Shown here piece after piece: positions 16,244 through 25,515 of a stretch of DNA of 64,000 nucleotides. The stretch lies in NCBI RefSeq assembly GCF_040409795.1, contig NZ_CP099571.1, forward strand, positions 1,364,001 through 1,428,000. The letters run 5' to 3'. Source of the stretch: Polynucleobacter sp. MWH-UH19D (GTDB lineage Bacteria > Pseudomonadota > Gammaproteobacteria > Burkholderiales > Burkholderiaceae). Under the pieces are notes generated by a model, which worked only from the letters and a program-made list of their open reading frames with translations, had not been told where the DNA came from and did not search any database. Each line of letters starts with the position of its first letter. The stretch's first letter is position 1. A program made the translations under genes and the position numbers.

Positions 16244-17188
16244 TCACCAGCTTGCTTTAATACTGAATCCAGTTGGACTGTAATCTAGTGTCGCGTTTGC
16301 CCCAACGGGTAGCGTCAGTTTTTCTGCCTGATGACCAAATGGCAAATCCACTAGGATTGGAATTTGCTTTGGCAGGCGATCACGAATAGCTTCTACTGCA
16401 TGCTCAAAGTTGTACCCTTTATCGTTATCGTACAAACGATATGCTGAAAAGCCGCCCAATAATATTGCAGACTGATTTTGAAGAATGCCAGCATCAAGTA
16501 GCTGCATCATCATTCTTTCTAGTCGATAAGGATGTTCATTCACATCCTCCAAGAATAGAATACCGCCCTTCGTTTGTGCTGAAGATGGTAGATGGGATGT
16601 GCCAACAAGACTGGCTATCACCGTCAAGTTGCCGCCCCAAAGCAATCCAGCAATCGAGCCTGCACTTACCTCACCCAAGAAAGATTGAGGTGACTGAATT
16701 TGGCAATCCAACTTCCGCTCTTGGGTGGCTGATAAGAAATGCTTCCACATAAATGGATCTGGTGCAAGCGCATTGCCATGCTCGTCTAATCGACCAAAGT
16801 CATAATTGAGCATTGGGCCAGACAAAGTCACTGCCCCAGTTTTTGCTAATAAACCCAATTCAAAAGCCGTGAAATCACTATGTCCGCAAATTTGCAAACC
16901 ATTTTTTACCGCTTTTGCAATGGTGTTCCACGCGATATCTGGCAACAAACGATGAATGCCATAACCACCACGCATGGCCATCACCAGATTTTTTGGATCA
17001 ACTGTTGCTAAACCATTTAATTCATTTAAACGCTCCGCATCAGTACCAGCAAAACGTTCATGAACGCGATGTACACATTGAGCATTTGAAATTTCAATGC
17101 CCTGACTATGTAAATAGGCAATTCCTGCTTCAGGACTATTAGGGTCGAGATTTGCGCCCGAAGGGGCAATTAAATAAATAGCCTTCAT
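16244..17188 (-). CDS. ldcA: LD-carboxypeptidase, peptidase family S66
   Basis: A 314-residue enzyme of the S66 family, which removes the terminal D-alanine from tetrapeptides released from peptidoglycan so that the tripeptide can be recycled. Recognisable segments are AMRGGYGIHRLLPDI near residues 71-85, CGHSDFTA near 100-107 with the nucleophilic serine, and GGNLTVIASLVGT near 190. Glu and His of the catalytic triad are expected in the C-terminal half (FLEDVNEHPYR, and FGHQ near 285). No signal peptide is present, in keeping with cytoplasmic recycling. The start overlaps the tadA stop (ATGA, 17185-17188). Confidence 0.93.
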   Translation of the reverse strand: MKAIYLIAPSGANLDPNSPEAGIAYLHSQGIEISNAQCVHRVHERFAGTDAERLNELNGLATVDPKNLVMAMRGGYGIHRLLPDIAWNTIAKAVKNGLQICGHSDFTAFELGLLAKTGAVTLSGPMLNYDFGRLDEHGNALAPDPFMWKHFLSATQERKLDCQIQSPQSFLGEVSAGSIAGLLWGGNLTVIASLVGTSHLPSSAQTKGGILFLEDVNEHPYRLERMMMQLLDAGILQNQSAILLGGFSAYRLYDNDKGYNFEHAVEAIRDRLPKQIPILVDLPFGHQAEKLTLPVGANATLDYSPTGFSIKASW

Positions 17189-17643
17189 CTGCGCTCCTTA
17201 AAGAAGCTGCGTAGTAACTGACCGCACTCTTCACCCATAATCCCACCCTGAACTACCGTTTGATGATTAATTTGCTTGGATGAGAATACATCCAAAACGC
17301 TTCCAGCGGCACCGGTCCTTGGATCCGGCGCCCCATACACAACACGATCCACTCGCGCATGGAGTATGGCTCCAGCACACATCGTACAGGGCTCTAAGGT
17401 GACGTACAGGGTGCTACCGGGTAGACGATAGTTTTCTTCTGCTTTAGCGGCTGCCCTCAGCGCCAACATTTCTGCATGAGCACTCGGATCATGATGATGA
17501 ATCGGCTGGTTAAATGCCTTAGAAATAACCTTACCATCTCGTACTAAAACAGCACCTACAGGAACCTCGCCCGCCAGAGCAGCCAGTTGAGCCTGCCCAA
17601 TGGCTTGTTGCATAAATTGATGATCAAGGTCTGCTTGGGTCAT
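17185..17643 (-). CDS. tadA: tRNA-specific adenosine deaminase TadA
   Basis: A 152-residue zinc deaminase that converts A34 to inosine in the anticodon of tRNA-Arg(ACG). Zinc ligands are visible as HAE (His56, with Glu58 as proton shuttle) and PCTMC (Cys86 and Cys89). The FFKERR C-terminus is typical of bacterial TadA. The start codon follows the queD stop directly (TAA then ATG), and the stop overlaps ldcA, so the three genes are probably co-transcribed and coupled. TadA is essential in most bacteria. Confidence 0.97.
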   Translation of the reverse strand: MTQADLDHQFMQQAIGQAQLAALAGEVPVGAVLVRDGKVISKAFNQPIHHHDPSAHAEMLALRAAAKAEENYRLPGSTLYVTLEPCTMCAGAILHARVDRVVYGAPDPRTGAAGSVLDVFSSKQINHQTVVQGGIMGEECGQLLRSFFKERR

Positions 17644-18108
17644 TTATTGGTGATGTACATCCGCCCAGCAATTGGGTGTTTCATACAGACGAACTGCAGA
17701 AAGCTGAAGTCGACCACCAAAAGCTTGATTGAATACAGGTTGCAAAATTGCAAAAGCAGTATTGGCTAGGTTTTCTACTGTAGGAACATGTTCCATGATC
17801 ACTGTTTTATGATTTGGCAAGCTTGCCAGGAACGCTACCAATTTTTCATCCTCTTTTGCCACTAAGAATGCGTGATCCCAAGGCTCAACCACATGCTGAT
17901 TTGTGAGACGCTTAATGTCACCAAAATCCAGCACCATTCCATCATCCGCCTTACCAGGATGATCTGCTACCTCGCCAGTTAAGATTACCTCGATAGCATA
18001 TCGATGTCCGTGCAAATGTCGGCATTGACCATCATGATTCGGAATGCGATGGCCTGAATCAAATTCAAGACGACGAGTAATAGAAATATTCGATGATTTA
18101 TTAGCCAT
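17644..18108 (-). CDS. queD: 6-carboxy-5,6,7,8-tetrahydropterin synthase QueD
   Basis: A 154-residue member of the 6-pyruvoyl-tetrahydropterin synthase family. The zinc-binding and catalytic residues are visible: FDSGHR (His20), QCRHLHGH (Cys29, His33, His35), WDHAFLV and PTVENLAN. QueD converts 7,8-dihydroneopterin triphosphate to 6-carboxytetrahydropterin, the second step to the 7-deazaguanine precursor preQ0 and then queuosine in tRNA anticodons. It lies directly downstream of queE, the next enzyme of the pathway, with 37 bases between, and directly before tadA. Confidence 0.96.
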   Translation of the reverse strand: MANKSSNISITRRLEFDSGHRIPNHDGQCRHLHGHRYAIEVILTGEVADHPGKADDGMVLDFGDIKRLTNQHVVEPWDHAFLVAKEDEKLVAFLASLPNHKTVIMEHVPTVENLANTAFAILQPVFNQAFGGRLQLSAVRLYETPNCWADVHHQ

Positions 18109-18145
18109 TTAGATCTATCAATTAATGATCGCTATAGCGACCCAT

Positions 18146-18799
18146 TTATCGAATTCCAATCAGTTTATGTGATTGGATGCTTAATCTCCACAATGGGCGC
18201 TTTTGACATAAACCAACAGCCAATTCGGTATTGCTTTTTACGTTTGGCCCATCCATGGGTTGCAAGAAACGGTTGCGGTAATCCATCTTCTCAAACCGAG
18301 ACATTACATTTTCAAGCGCATCGTGACCAACTTGCGGCACTACTAATTTCAGCTCATTTGCCTGAAGAACAATGAGCTCAGATCCAGCCTTCGGGCTAAC
18401 GCATACCCAATCGACTCCCTTAGGGACTTTAATGGTGCCGTTTGTTTCAATCGCCACTTCAAAACCTCTTTGATGAAGCGCAGAAATGAGAGACTCATCT
18501 AATTGCAGCAATGGCTCGCCACCAGTGAAAACTACGTATCGCTGTTGAGGGCCAGCCGAAGTACTTTTCCAAGACTGCTCAATTGCGCTGGCAAGGTCTT
18601 GTGCGTTATCAAATTTTCCACCGCCAATACCATCACTTCCCACAAAATCGGTGTCGCAAAATTGACAAACTGCACTGGCGCGATCCTCCTCACGACCGCT
18701 CCACAAATTACATCCAGCGAAGCGGCAGAAAACAGCGGCACGACCAGCGTGAGCACCCTCGCCTTGGAGTGTAGGGAAAAGTTCTTTTACGGTATACAT
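18146..18799 (-). CDS. queE: 7-carboxy-7-deazaguanine synthase QueE
   Basis: A 217-residue radical SAM enzyme that rearranges 6-carboxytetrahydropterin into 7-carboxy-7-deazaguanine on the route to queuosine. The cluster motif is of the CX14CX2C type (Cys30, Cys45, Cys48) rather than the usual CX3CX2C. This variant is known from Burkholderia QueE, which fits a betaproteobacterial source. Other conserved parts are LQGEGAHAGR near residue 11 and FTGGEPLLQLDE near residue 90. It is the first gene of a queE-queD-tadA-ldcA run. Confidence 0.96.
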   Translation of the reverse strand: MYTVKELFPTLQGEGAHAGRAAVFCRFAGCNLWSGREEDRASAVCQFCDTDFVGSDGIGGGKFDNAQDLASAIEQSWKSTSAGPQQRYVVFTGGEPLLQLDESLISALHQRGFEVAIETNGTIKVPKGVDWVCVSPKAGSELIVLQANELKLVVPQVGHDALENVMSRFEKMDYRNRFLQPMDGPNVKSNTELAVGLCQKRPLWRLSIQSHKLIGIR

Positions 18800-18827
18800 A
18801 GCAATACGCTTATTTTAGTCGCATTGC

Positions 18828-19556
18828 TTACTTCCAGGAGACTAGCTCCCACTGCCAATAGTCTTCCCAATACGCATTGGACCAAAAGACTCCAGGGGTA
18901 ATGTAACGCCCAGATCCTCTACGGATGACCCAGCGACCAATTTCTGGGGAGAGCCAAACATCTTCCTCTCGAATGTTCATCACCCTAAATAGGTCGTTAC
19001 TTTCAAAATATGGGATTTCATTATGGTAATGAAGAGCGGGGAAAAGACCTGCTGGTGAAGATACTTGCTCCCAACCTAAGGCCGTCATATTGAGACCCCA
19101 GTAAAAACTACTGCCCGGATTCGACAATACTTCATAGCGTGATTTATAAAATGCATTCCAACCAGCTTGAAGTTGTGATGGCCACAAAGGAATGGGTTGT
19201 TGAAATTTTTGTGGCGGAGTCCAATGAGGATCTTGCAGAACATAGCCCCAAGGAGATTGAATTTCATCTGGAAGTGGCCCTGCCTTAACACCCACACGCT
19301 GAATCCGGATGACCTCACCAACGGAAATTACTCTCTCCGTTACGGTATCGATAATTTCTTGATTAAAAACATTTCTTACTCGATACACCCACTCTTGGCC
19401 AACCTTTGGAGCCCTCGCGATAGGAGCGGGAATTGGTTGCGCTAGAGCTGGACCCTCAGGAAAGGGTTGTGAAGAAATACACCCCACCAATAAGATTGAT
19501 AGGGCGATAGATAAAAGCGCCCTCCAAGAAATCACTTGTAAGCGGTTAACTGCCAC
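18828..19556 (-). CDS. Exported lipoprotein of unknown function (paralogue A)
   Basis: Read from GTG at 19556, a 242-residue protein with a lipoprotein signal: a hydrophobic stretch from residue 13 and the lipobox LVGC with Cys26. An alternative GTG at 19535 overlaps the upstream stop as GTGA and gives a shorter signal with the same lipobox; either may be right. The mature part is rich in Trp, Tyr and Pro and contains GQEWVYRV, PWGYVLQDP, IPLWPSQL, GWEQVSSPAG and IGRWVIRRGSG. It aligns end to end with the product of the upstream gene (19532-20233). I do not recognise the family; mostly beta-strand periplasmic domains would fit. It ends 28 bases before queE. Confidence 0.8.
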   Translation of the reverse strand: MAVNRLQVISWRALLSIALSILLVGCISSQPFPEGPALAQPIPAPIARAPKVGQEWVYRVRNVFNQEIIDTVTERVISVGEVIRIQRVGVKAGPLPDEIQSPWGYVLQDPHWTPPQKFQQPIPLWPSQLQAGWNAFYKSRYEVLSNPGSSFYWGLNMTALGWEQVSSPAGLFPALHYHNEIPYFESNDLFRVMNIREEDVWLSPEIGRWVIRRGSGRYITPGVFWSNAYWEDYWQWELVSWK

Positions 19557-20233
19557 TGCAGACTATCCTCAAGATTAACGTTACCTATTTGCCCCTGAAT
19601 CATGTAAGAGCCGGAAGATTCACGTGCAACCCAGCGGCCAATACTTGGAGCAAACCAAACAGTTTCTCTACGAATGCAGTTAACTTTATTATCATCATCA
19701 CTTTCGTAATTCACTAAGCTTTGATAGCGCAACGTTAAGAAAGTACCAGCGGGAACGGTAATCTGCTCCCAGCCGTGGGCGCTCATATATTGCTGCCAAA
19801 CATAAGCAGAATCTGGGTATCCCGCCAATTTATATTTAGTTATAAATTGCTTATTCCAAGTGCGACTTAATTCTTGAGGCCACAACGGAATAGCAGGACT
19901 AAAACTCACAACCTTTGGCCATTGTGGATCGGTCATTACCATACCCCAAGGGCCCTGCACTTCATTAGCCAATCTTCCGCCACTCTCGTCTGAGCGCTCA
20001 ATCACAATCGTTGAACCAATGCTGCTGACTCGTTCAGTTACTAAGCCCAAATTTTTTCCATCAAACACATCTCGTTTGATATAGGTCCACTCTTGCCCAA
20101 TTTGTGGAGGTCTAATAGCTGGCAAAGGCCTTGGTTGAGCAACAGGTGTACCACGCTCATAAGCCAATGGCACACCACAGGCTACTGGCGCTAAAGCTGC
20201 TGAAGTAATGAATGCGCGACGAGATAAATTCAT
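19532..20233 (-). CDS. Exported protein of unknown function with Tat-type signal (paralogue B)
   Basis: A 233-residue protein whose N-terminus, with SRRAFIT at residues 4-10 and a short hydrophobic stretch ending PVAC (Cys19), looks like a twin-arginine signal, possibly of a lipoprotein. The lipobox is imperfect because Pro takes the -3 place. The rest matches paralogue A along its length: GQEWTYIKRDVF, VTERV, PWGMVMTDP, IPLWPQEL, GWEQITVPAGTF and IGRWVARESSG. The two genes overlap by 25 bases (or by four if the later start of A is used) and probably arose by tandem duplication. The function is unknown. No catalytic motif is evident. Confidence 0.8.
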   Translation of the reverse strand: MNLSRRAFITSAALAPVACGVPLAYERGTPVAQPRPLPAIRPPQIGQEWTYIKRDVFDGKNLGLVTERVSSIGSTIVIERSDESGGRLANEVQGPWGMVMTDPQWPKVVSFSPAIPLWPQELSRTWNKQFITKYKLAGYPDSAYVWQQYMSAHGWEQITVPAGTFLTLRYQSLVNYESDDDNKVNCIRRETVWFAPSIGRWVARESSGSYMIQGQIGNVNLEDSLQWQLTAYK

Positions 20234-20259
20234 ATTTCCTCCAAAATCTATTGAATCAA

Positions 20260-21057
20260 CTATACCCCAAGCAAACTTAACTCCTCAACAGTAAATCCAG
20301 CTTGCTTACGAGCCTCAAGATTAAATGGCCCTCTTAATTTCGGGGCGCGGTATTTTCTTGCTAGATCTCGGTAAACTGAAATTGGAGATAAGGCAGCTTT
20401 ACTGCACAAGAAATTAAACCAATGATTGCCAATAAAAACGTGGCCGATCTCATCACGAAGAATAATGTCAAGAATCTCGACTGCACGGGCATCCTTGATT
20501 TGTTTGAAACGATCACGAATCATAGGTACTGCATCAAGACCTCTTGCCTCCATCGTTCTGGGCACTAAAGCCATTCTGGCAATCACAGAATCCTGCGTTC
20601 TCTCTACCATTTCCCACAAGCTGTTATGCGCTTGAAAGTCTCCGTAAGAGTAACCAAACGATTGAATATATTCATCGATGAGCGTGAAATGATAAGCCTC
20701 TTCTTTGGCAACTTTTAGCCAGTCCGTATAGTACTGCTCTGGCATATCAGAAAAACGCCAGATGGCATCTAGTGCAAGATTGATAGCATTAAATTCAATA
20801 TGCGCTAATGAGTGCAGTAAAGACGCCCTACCCTCAACGGTATCCATCTTTCTTTTGGGTACATCTAAAGGAGGCACTAACTCAGGCTTAATTGGTCGGC
20901 CTGGAAGTGCAAGATTCGCGTCATCATAATTTGCAGCAACATCAAGACTAAGATTTTGCAGTTGATGATCATCAAATAGCTGAAAAGTTCGAGCAACCTT
21001 AATCTGGGGATCGCTTATTGCCAAAATTTCAAGGGCGGTTTGGCGTAACTCAGTCAT
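20260..21057 (-). CDS. DUF455 family ferritin-like protein
   Basis: A 265-residue helical protein of the DUF455 family. Carboxylate and histidine pairs of a ferritin-like four-helix bundle are visible: HSLAHIEFNAINLALD near residue 85, KEEAYHFTLIDEY near 120-132 and RDEIGHVFIGNHWF near 206-219. These are typical of di-iron or di-manganese centres, so an oxidase, hydroxylase or metal-storage role is possible, but no activity is established for the family. The gene follows guaA by 15 bases on the same strand and may be its last co-transcribed gene. Confidence 0.9.
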   Translation of the reverse strand: MTELRQTALEILAISDPQIKVARTFQLFDDHQLQNLSLDVAANYDDANLALPGRPIKPELVPPLDVPKRKMDTVEGRASLLHSLAHIEFNAINLALDAIWRFSDMPEQYYTDWLKVAKEEAYHFTLIDEYIQSFGYSYGDFQAHNSLWEMVERTQDSVIARMALVPRTMEARGLDAVPMIRDRFKQIKDARAVEILDIILRDEIGHVFIGNHWFNFLCSKAALSPISVYRDLARKYRAPKLRGPFNLEARKQAGFTVEELSLLGV

Positions 21058-21072
21058 CTAGCAAACTAGAAC

Positions 21073-22680
21073 TTATTCCCACTCGATCGTGGCAGGAGGT
21101 TTTCCGCTAATGTCGTATACCACTCGATTAATACCGCGCACTTCATTGATGATGCGATTAGATACTTTGCCAAGCAAGTCATGTGGCAAATGTGCCCAAT
21201 GTGCAGTCATAAAATCTTGTGTTTGCACTGCCCTGAGAGCAACAACATACTCATAGGTTCTGCCATCACCCATCACTCCGACTGACTTGACTGGTAAAAA
21301 TACGGCGAATGCTTGACTTGTCAGGTCATACCAAGATTTTTGACTTGCTTCATCTATCGTATTGCGCAACTCTTCGATAAAAATAGCATCTGCTCTTTGC
21401 AAAAGGTTCGCAAACTCTGCCCTTACTTCGCCCAAGATACGAACACCAAGGCCAGGACCAGGGAAGGGGTGGCGATACACCATCTCACGAGGTAAACCTA
21501 AAGCCACGCCAAGTTCACGCACCTCATCTTTAAACAGTTCGCGTAGCGGTTCAAGTAGCTTGAGGTGCATATCTTCAGGCAAGCCGCCAACATTGTGGTG
21601 ACTCTTAATGGTGTGAGCACCTTTTTTTCCCTTACCAGCAGACTCAATGACATCTGGATAGATCGTACCCTGCGCCAGCCACTTGGCATTTTTAATCTTT
21701 CCGGATTCAGCTTGGAAAATTTCTACGAACTCTTTGCCAATGATCTTGCGCTTAGCTTCAGGATCGGCAACTCCTGCAAGCTTAGACATAAAAGTATCTT
21801 TTGCATCAACCCGAATCACTTTTACACCAAGATTGCGAGCAAACATCTCCATAACCATATCGCCTTCATTTAGACGAAGTAGGCCATGATCAACAAATAC
21901 ACAAGTCAACTGATCACCAATAGCACGATGGATTAATGCAGCGGCAACGCTCGAATCGACACCACCAGATAAGCCTAAGATGACTTCTTCATCGCCAACT
22001 TGCTTGCGAATATTTTCTACTGCTTCCGCAATGTAATCACCCATCACCCAATCTGGCTTACAGCCGCAAATTTGATGCACAAATCGCTCTAGAATTGCAG
22101 TGCCCTGAATGGTGTGCGTGACTTCAGGATGGAACTGGAAAGCGTAGAAGCGACGCTTCTCATCTGCCATGCCCGCAATCGGACAAGAATCTGTCGAAGC
22201 CATCAAAGAGAAATCGGGTGGCAATTGCGTTACTGAGTCGCCATGACTCATCCATACCTTCAGAATGCCATGGCCTTCGCTGGTAGAAAAATCTTGTATA
22301 CCCTTGAGCAAATTAGTATGACCATGCGCACGTACTTCGGAGTATCCGAACTCACGAGCCTTTCCAAGAGATTCAGCGGAAGCAACCGCGCCCCCCAACT
22401 GGGTTGCCATCGTTTGCATTCCATAGCAAATTCCCAATACAGGCACGCCAAGTTCAAAAACAATTTGCGGTGCGCGTGGGCTTCCTGCTTCAGTAACAGA
22501 GCTTGGGCCTCCAGAGAGAATAATCCCCTTACCACCCTGCTCTTGAATAAACTTGCGGATGAATTCTGGGTCGCAATCATAGGGATGTATTTCTGAATAC
22601 ACTCTACCATCACGCACACGTCTTGCAATTAATTGAGTTACTTGTGAACCAAAGTCGAGAATCAGTATTTTGTCGTGCAC
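21073..22680 (-). CDS. guaA: GMP synthase (glutamine-hydrolysing)
   Basis: A 535-residue two-part enzyme that aminates XMP to GMP using glutamine and ATP. The class I glutamine amidotransferase domain spans about residues 1-205, with the nucleophile in GICYGMQ near residue 86 and FQFHPEV with its catalytic His near 180. The ATP-pyrophosphatase domain has the P-loop-like GLSGGVDSS near 240, and the C-terminal dimerisation domain ends in KPPATIEWE. The start is GTG at 22680. It lies 36 bases after guaB, forming the usual guaBA pair for the two steps from IMP to GMP. Confidence 0.98.
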   Translation of the reverse strand: MHDKILILDFGSQVTQLIARRVRDGRVYSEIHPYDCDPEFIRKFIQEQGGKGIILSGGPSSVTEAGSPRAPQIVFELGVPVLGICYGMQTMATQLGGAVASAESLGKAREFGYSEVRAHGHTNLLKGIQDFSTSEGHGILKVWMSHGDSVTQLPPDFSLMASTDSCPIAGMADEKRRFYAFQFHPEVTHTIQGTAILERFVHQICGCKPDWVMGDYIAEAVENIRKQVGDEEVILGLSGGVDSSVAAALIHRAIGDQLTCVFVDHGLLRLNEGDMVMEMFARNLGVKVIRVDAKDTFMSKLAGVADPEAKRKIIGKEFVEIFQAESGKIKNAKWLAQGTIYPDVIESAGKGKKGAHTIKSHHNVGGLPEDMHLKLLEPLRELFKDEVRELGVALGLPREMVYRHPFPGPGLGVRILGEVRAEFANLLQRADAIFIEELRNTIDEASQKSWYDLTSQAFAVFLPVKSVGVMGDGRTYEYVVALRAVQTQDFMTAHWAHLPHDLLGKVSNRIINEVRGINRVVYDISGKPPATIEWE

Positions 22681-22716
22681 GAAACAGTTACTCTTTAAGT
22701 CAGCGTTTATCTATTT

Positions 22717-24189
<1,473 letters not shown>

Positions 24190-24206
24190 CTAGTCGCAAA
24201 AACAGA

Positions 24207-24557
24207 TTATAGCCTCCTAGCCCTCCTTTTGGCTGCCGCAGCCTGGAATTTGGCATCCTGGTTCTGGTTTGCCTTCTTGCGACGAACCGCCTTAGGATCG
24301 ATCAGCAAGGGTGAGTAGAGCTCTAGGCGGTCACCTTCATAAATTGGGCTATCCCAGTCCTTACGCTTCCCAAAGACCCCAAAACAGCCTTTTCTGGAGA
24401 TTGCTGGATCCTCTTGACCTGACACAACCCCTGCTTTTACCAAGGCAAGTCCAACTGTAGGACTCTCGTCTGGCTTTATGACCAGCTCAAATGACTTGAG
24501 CTTAGGCTCGCCATTTCTAGCATCGCAAAGCCAAATATTGAGGACTCGATTAACCAT
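24207..24557 (-). CDS. RnfH-family ubiquitin-like protein
   Basis: A 116-residue basic protein with the beta-grasp RnfH/YfjF pattern: GEPKLKSFELVIKPDESPTVG and IYEGDRLELYSPLLIDPKAVRR. In gammaproteobacteria the ratA-rnfH order is conserved and the function is unknown. The C-terminus is a Lys/Arg/Ala-rich tail. The start at 24557 is chosen because the ATG overlaps the end of ratA by eight bases; the longer reading starts with GTG at 24572 deeper inside ratA. It is encoded between ratA and guaB. Confidence 0.9.
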   Translation of the reverse strand: MVNRVLNIWLCDARNGEPKLKSFELVIKPDESPTVGLALVKAGVVSGQEDPAISRKGCFGVFGKRKDWDSPIYEGDRLELYSPLLIDPKAVRRKKANQNQDAKFQAAAAKRRARRL

Positions 24558-24981
24558 AAAGTTCTTCAGCACGCTTTACAAAGCAATCTACGAAGGTTCC
24601 AGCGATATGACCAAAAACCGGACCAATAATTTTGTCCAAGATCACGCTTTTGAACTCCCAATGCAATTTGAACTCGACCTTACAGGCATCATCTCGCAAG
24701 GGAATGAAGTTCCATTGACCAGAAAAATGCTTGAAGGGCCCATCTACAAAAACCATATCAATTGTTTCGGGTCGATGATTCACATTACGCGTGTGAAAAA
24801 ACTGATTAATGCCCTTAAAGCTAATATTGATTTTGGCGTCCAAAACAGTTTCAGTCTGCTCAAAGATTTCCACTCCGCCACACCATGGAAGGAACTCAGG
24901 ATACTTCTCTACATCAGTCACCAAACCATACATTCGGTCGGCTGATTGGCCAATTAAAACGGTCTTGTAGACGTCTGCCAT
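24550..24981 (-). CDS. ratA: RatA/COQ10-like START-domain protein
   Basis: A 143-residue START-like domain protein of the ubiquinone-binding COQ10/RatA family. Conserved parts are MYGLVTDVEKYPEFLPWCGGVE near the N-terminus and FKLHWEFKSVILDKI further on. In Escherichia coli RatA has been described as binding 50S subunits and blocking 70S formation, while homologues in other organisms bind ubiquinone and assist respiration; which applies here is open. It is divergent from smpB by 25 bases, the typical arrangement in Proteobacteria, and is followed by rnfH. Confidence 0.92.
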   Translation of the reverse strand: MADVYKTVLIGQSADRMYGLVTDVEKYPEFLPWCGGVEIFEQTETVLDAKINISFKGINQFFHTRNVNHRPETIDMVFVDGPFKHFSGQWNFIPLRDDACKVEFKLHWEFKSVILDKIIGPVFGHIAGTFVDCFVKRAEELYG

Positions 24982-25006
24982 AATCGTTGCTGGAAACTAA
25001 ATAAAT

Positions 25007-25459
25007 ATGAGTATCGTTGATAACAAAAAAGCCTTCTTTGATTATTTTATCGAGGAACGCTTTGAGGCAGGACTAGTTTTAGAAGGCTGGGAAGTAAAAG
25101 CCATCCGAGCAGGTCGCGTGCACATCAAAGAAGCGTATGTAGTGATACGCAAAGCGGAGCTTTTTTTGATTGGCTGTCATATTACCCCCCTACTCTCCGC
25201 CTCTACCCACGTTGTTCCAGAGAATACCCGCACCAGAAAACTCCTATTGAATGCGATTGAGATTCGCAAGCTGATTGGCAAAGTGGAGCAAAAAGGTTAC
25301 ACCTTAGTCCCACTCAATCTGCATTTCTCCAAAGGAAGAGTCAAATGCGAAATTGGTTTAGCAAGGGGTAAAAAGCAACATGACAAACGTGCCGCTACAA
25401 AGGAGCGTGAATGGGAAGTGCAAAAAGGCAGAATTGCTAGGGGCGACCTCAACGGGTAG
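25007..25459 (+). CDS. smpB: SsrA-binding protein SmpB
   Basis: A 150-residue RNA-binding protein that binds tmRNA and brings it to stalled ribosomes for trans-translation. Typical segments: [20 protein letters not shown] (residues 6-25), [11 protein letters not shown], and the C-terminal KKQHDKRA tail that becomes helical in the ribosome. A strong terminator hairpin begins four bases after the stop. The tmRNA gene itself is not in the window. Confidence 0.97.
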   Translation: MSIVDNKKAFFDYFIEERFEAGLVLEGWEVKAIRAGRVHIKEAYVVIRKAELFLIGCHITPLLSASTHVVPENTRTRKLLLNAIEIRKLIGKVEQKGYTLVPLNLHFSKGRVKCEIGLARGKKQHDKRAATKEREWEVQKGRIARGDLNG

Positions 25460-25462
25460 AAG

Positions 25463-25494
25463 CAAAAAGCCTAGATTTTCCTCTAGGCTTTTTG
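25463..25494. terminator. Bidirectional terminator between smpB and ppsA
   Basis: A 13-bp perfect stem (arm CAAAAAGCCTAGA and its complement) with a 6-base loop, lying between convergent genes. A T run follows the GC part on the plus strand, and by symmetry on the minus strand, so it can stop transcription from both sides. It starts four bases after the smpB stop and ends 21 bases before the ppsA stop. Confidence 0.9.
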
Positions 25495-25515
25495 TTCACT
25501 ACCATCTAAATCGAA

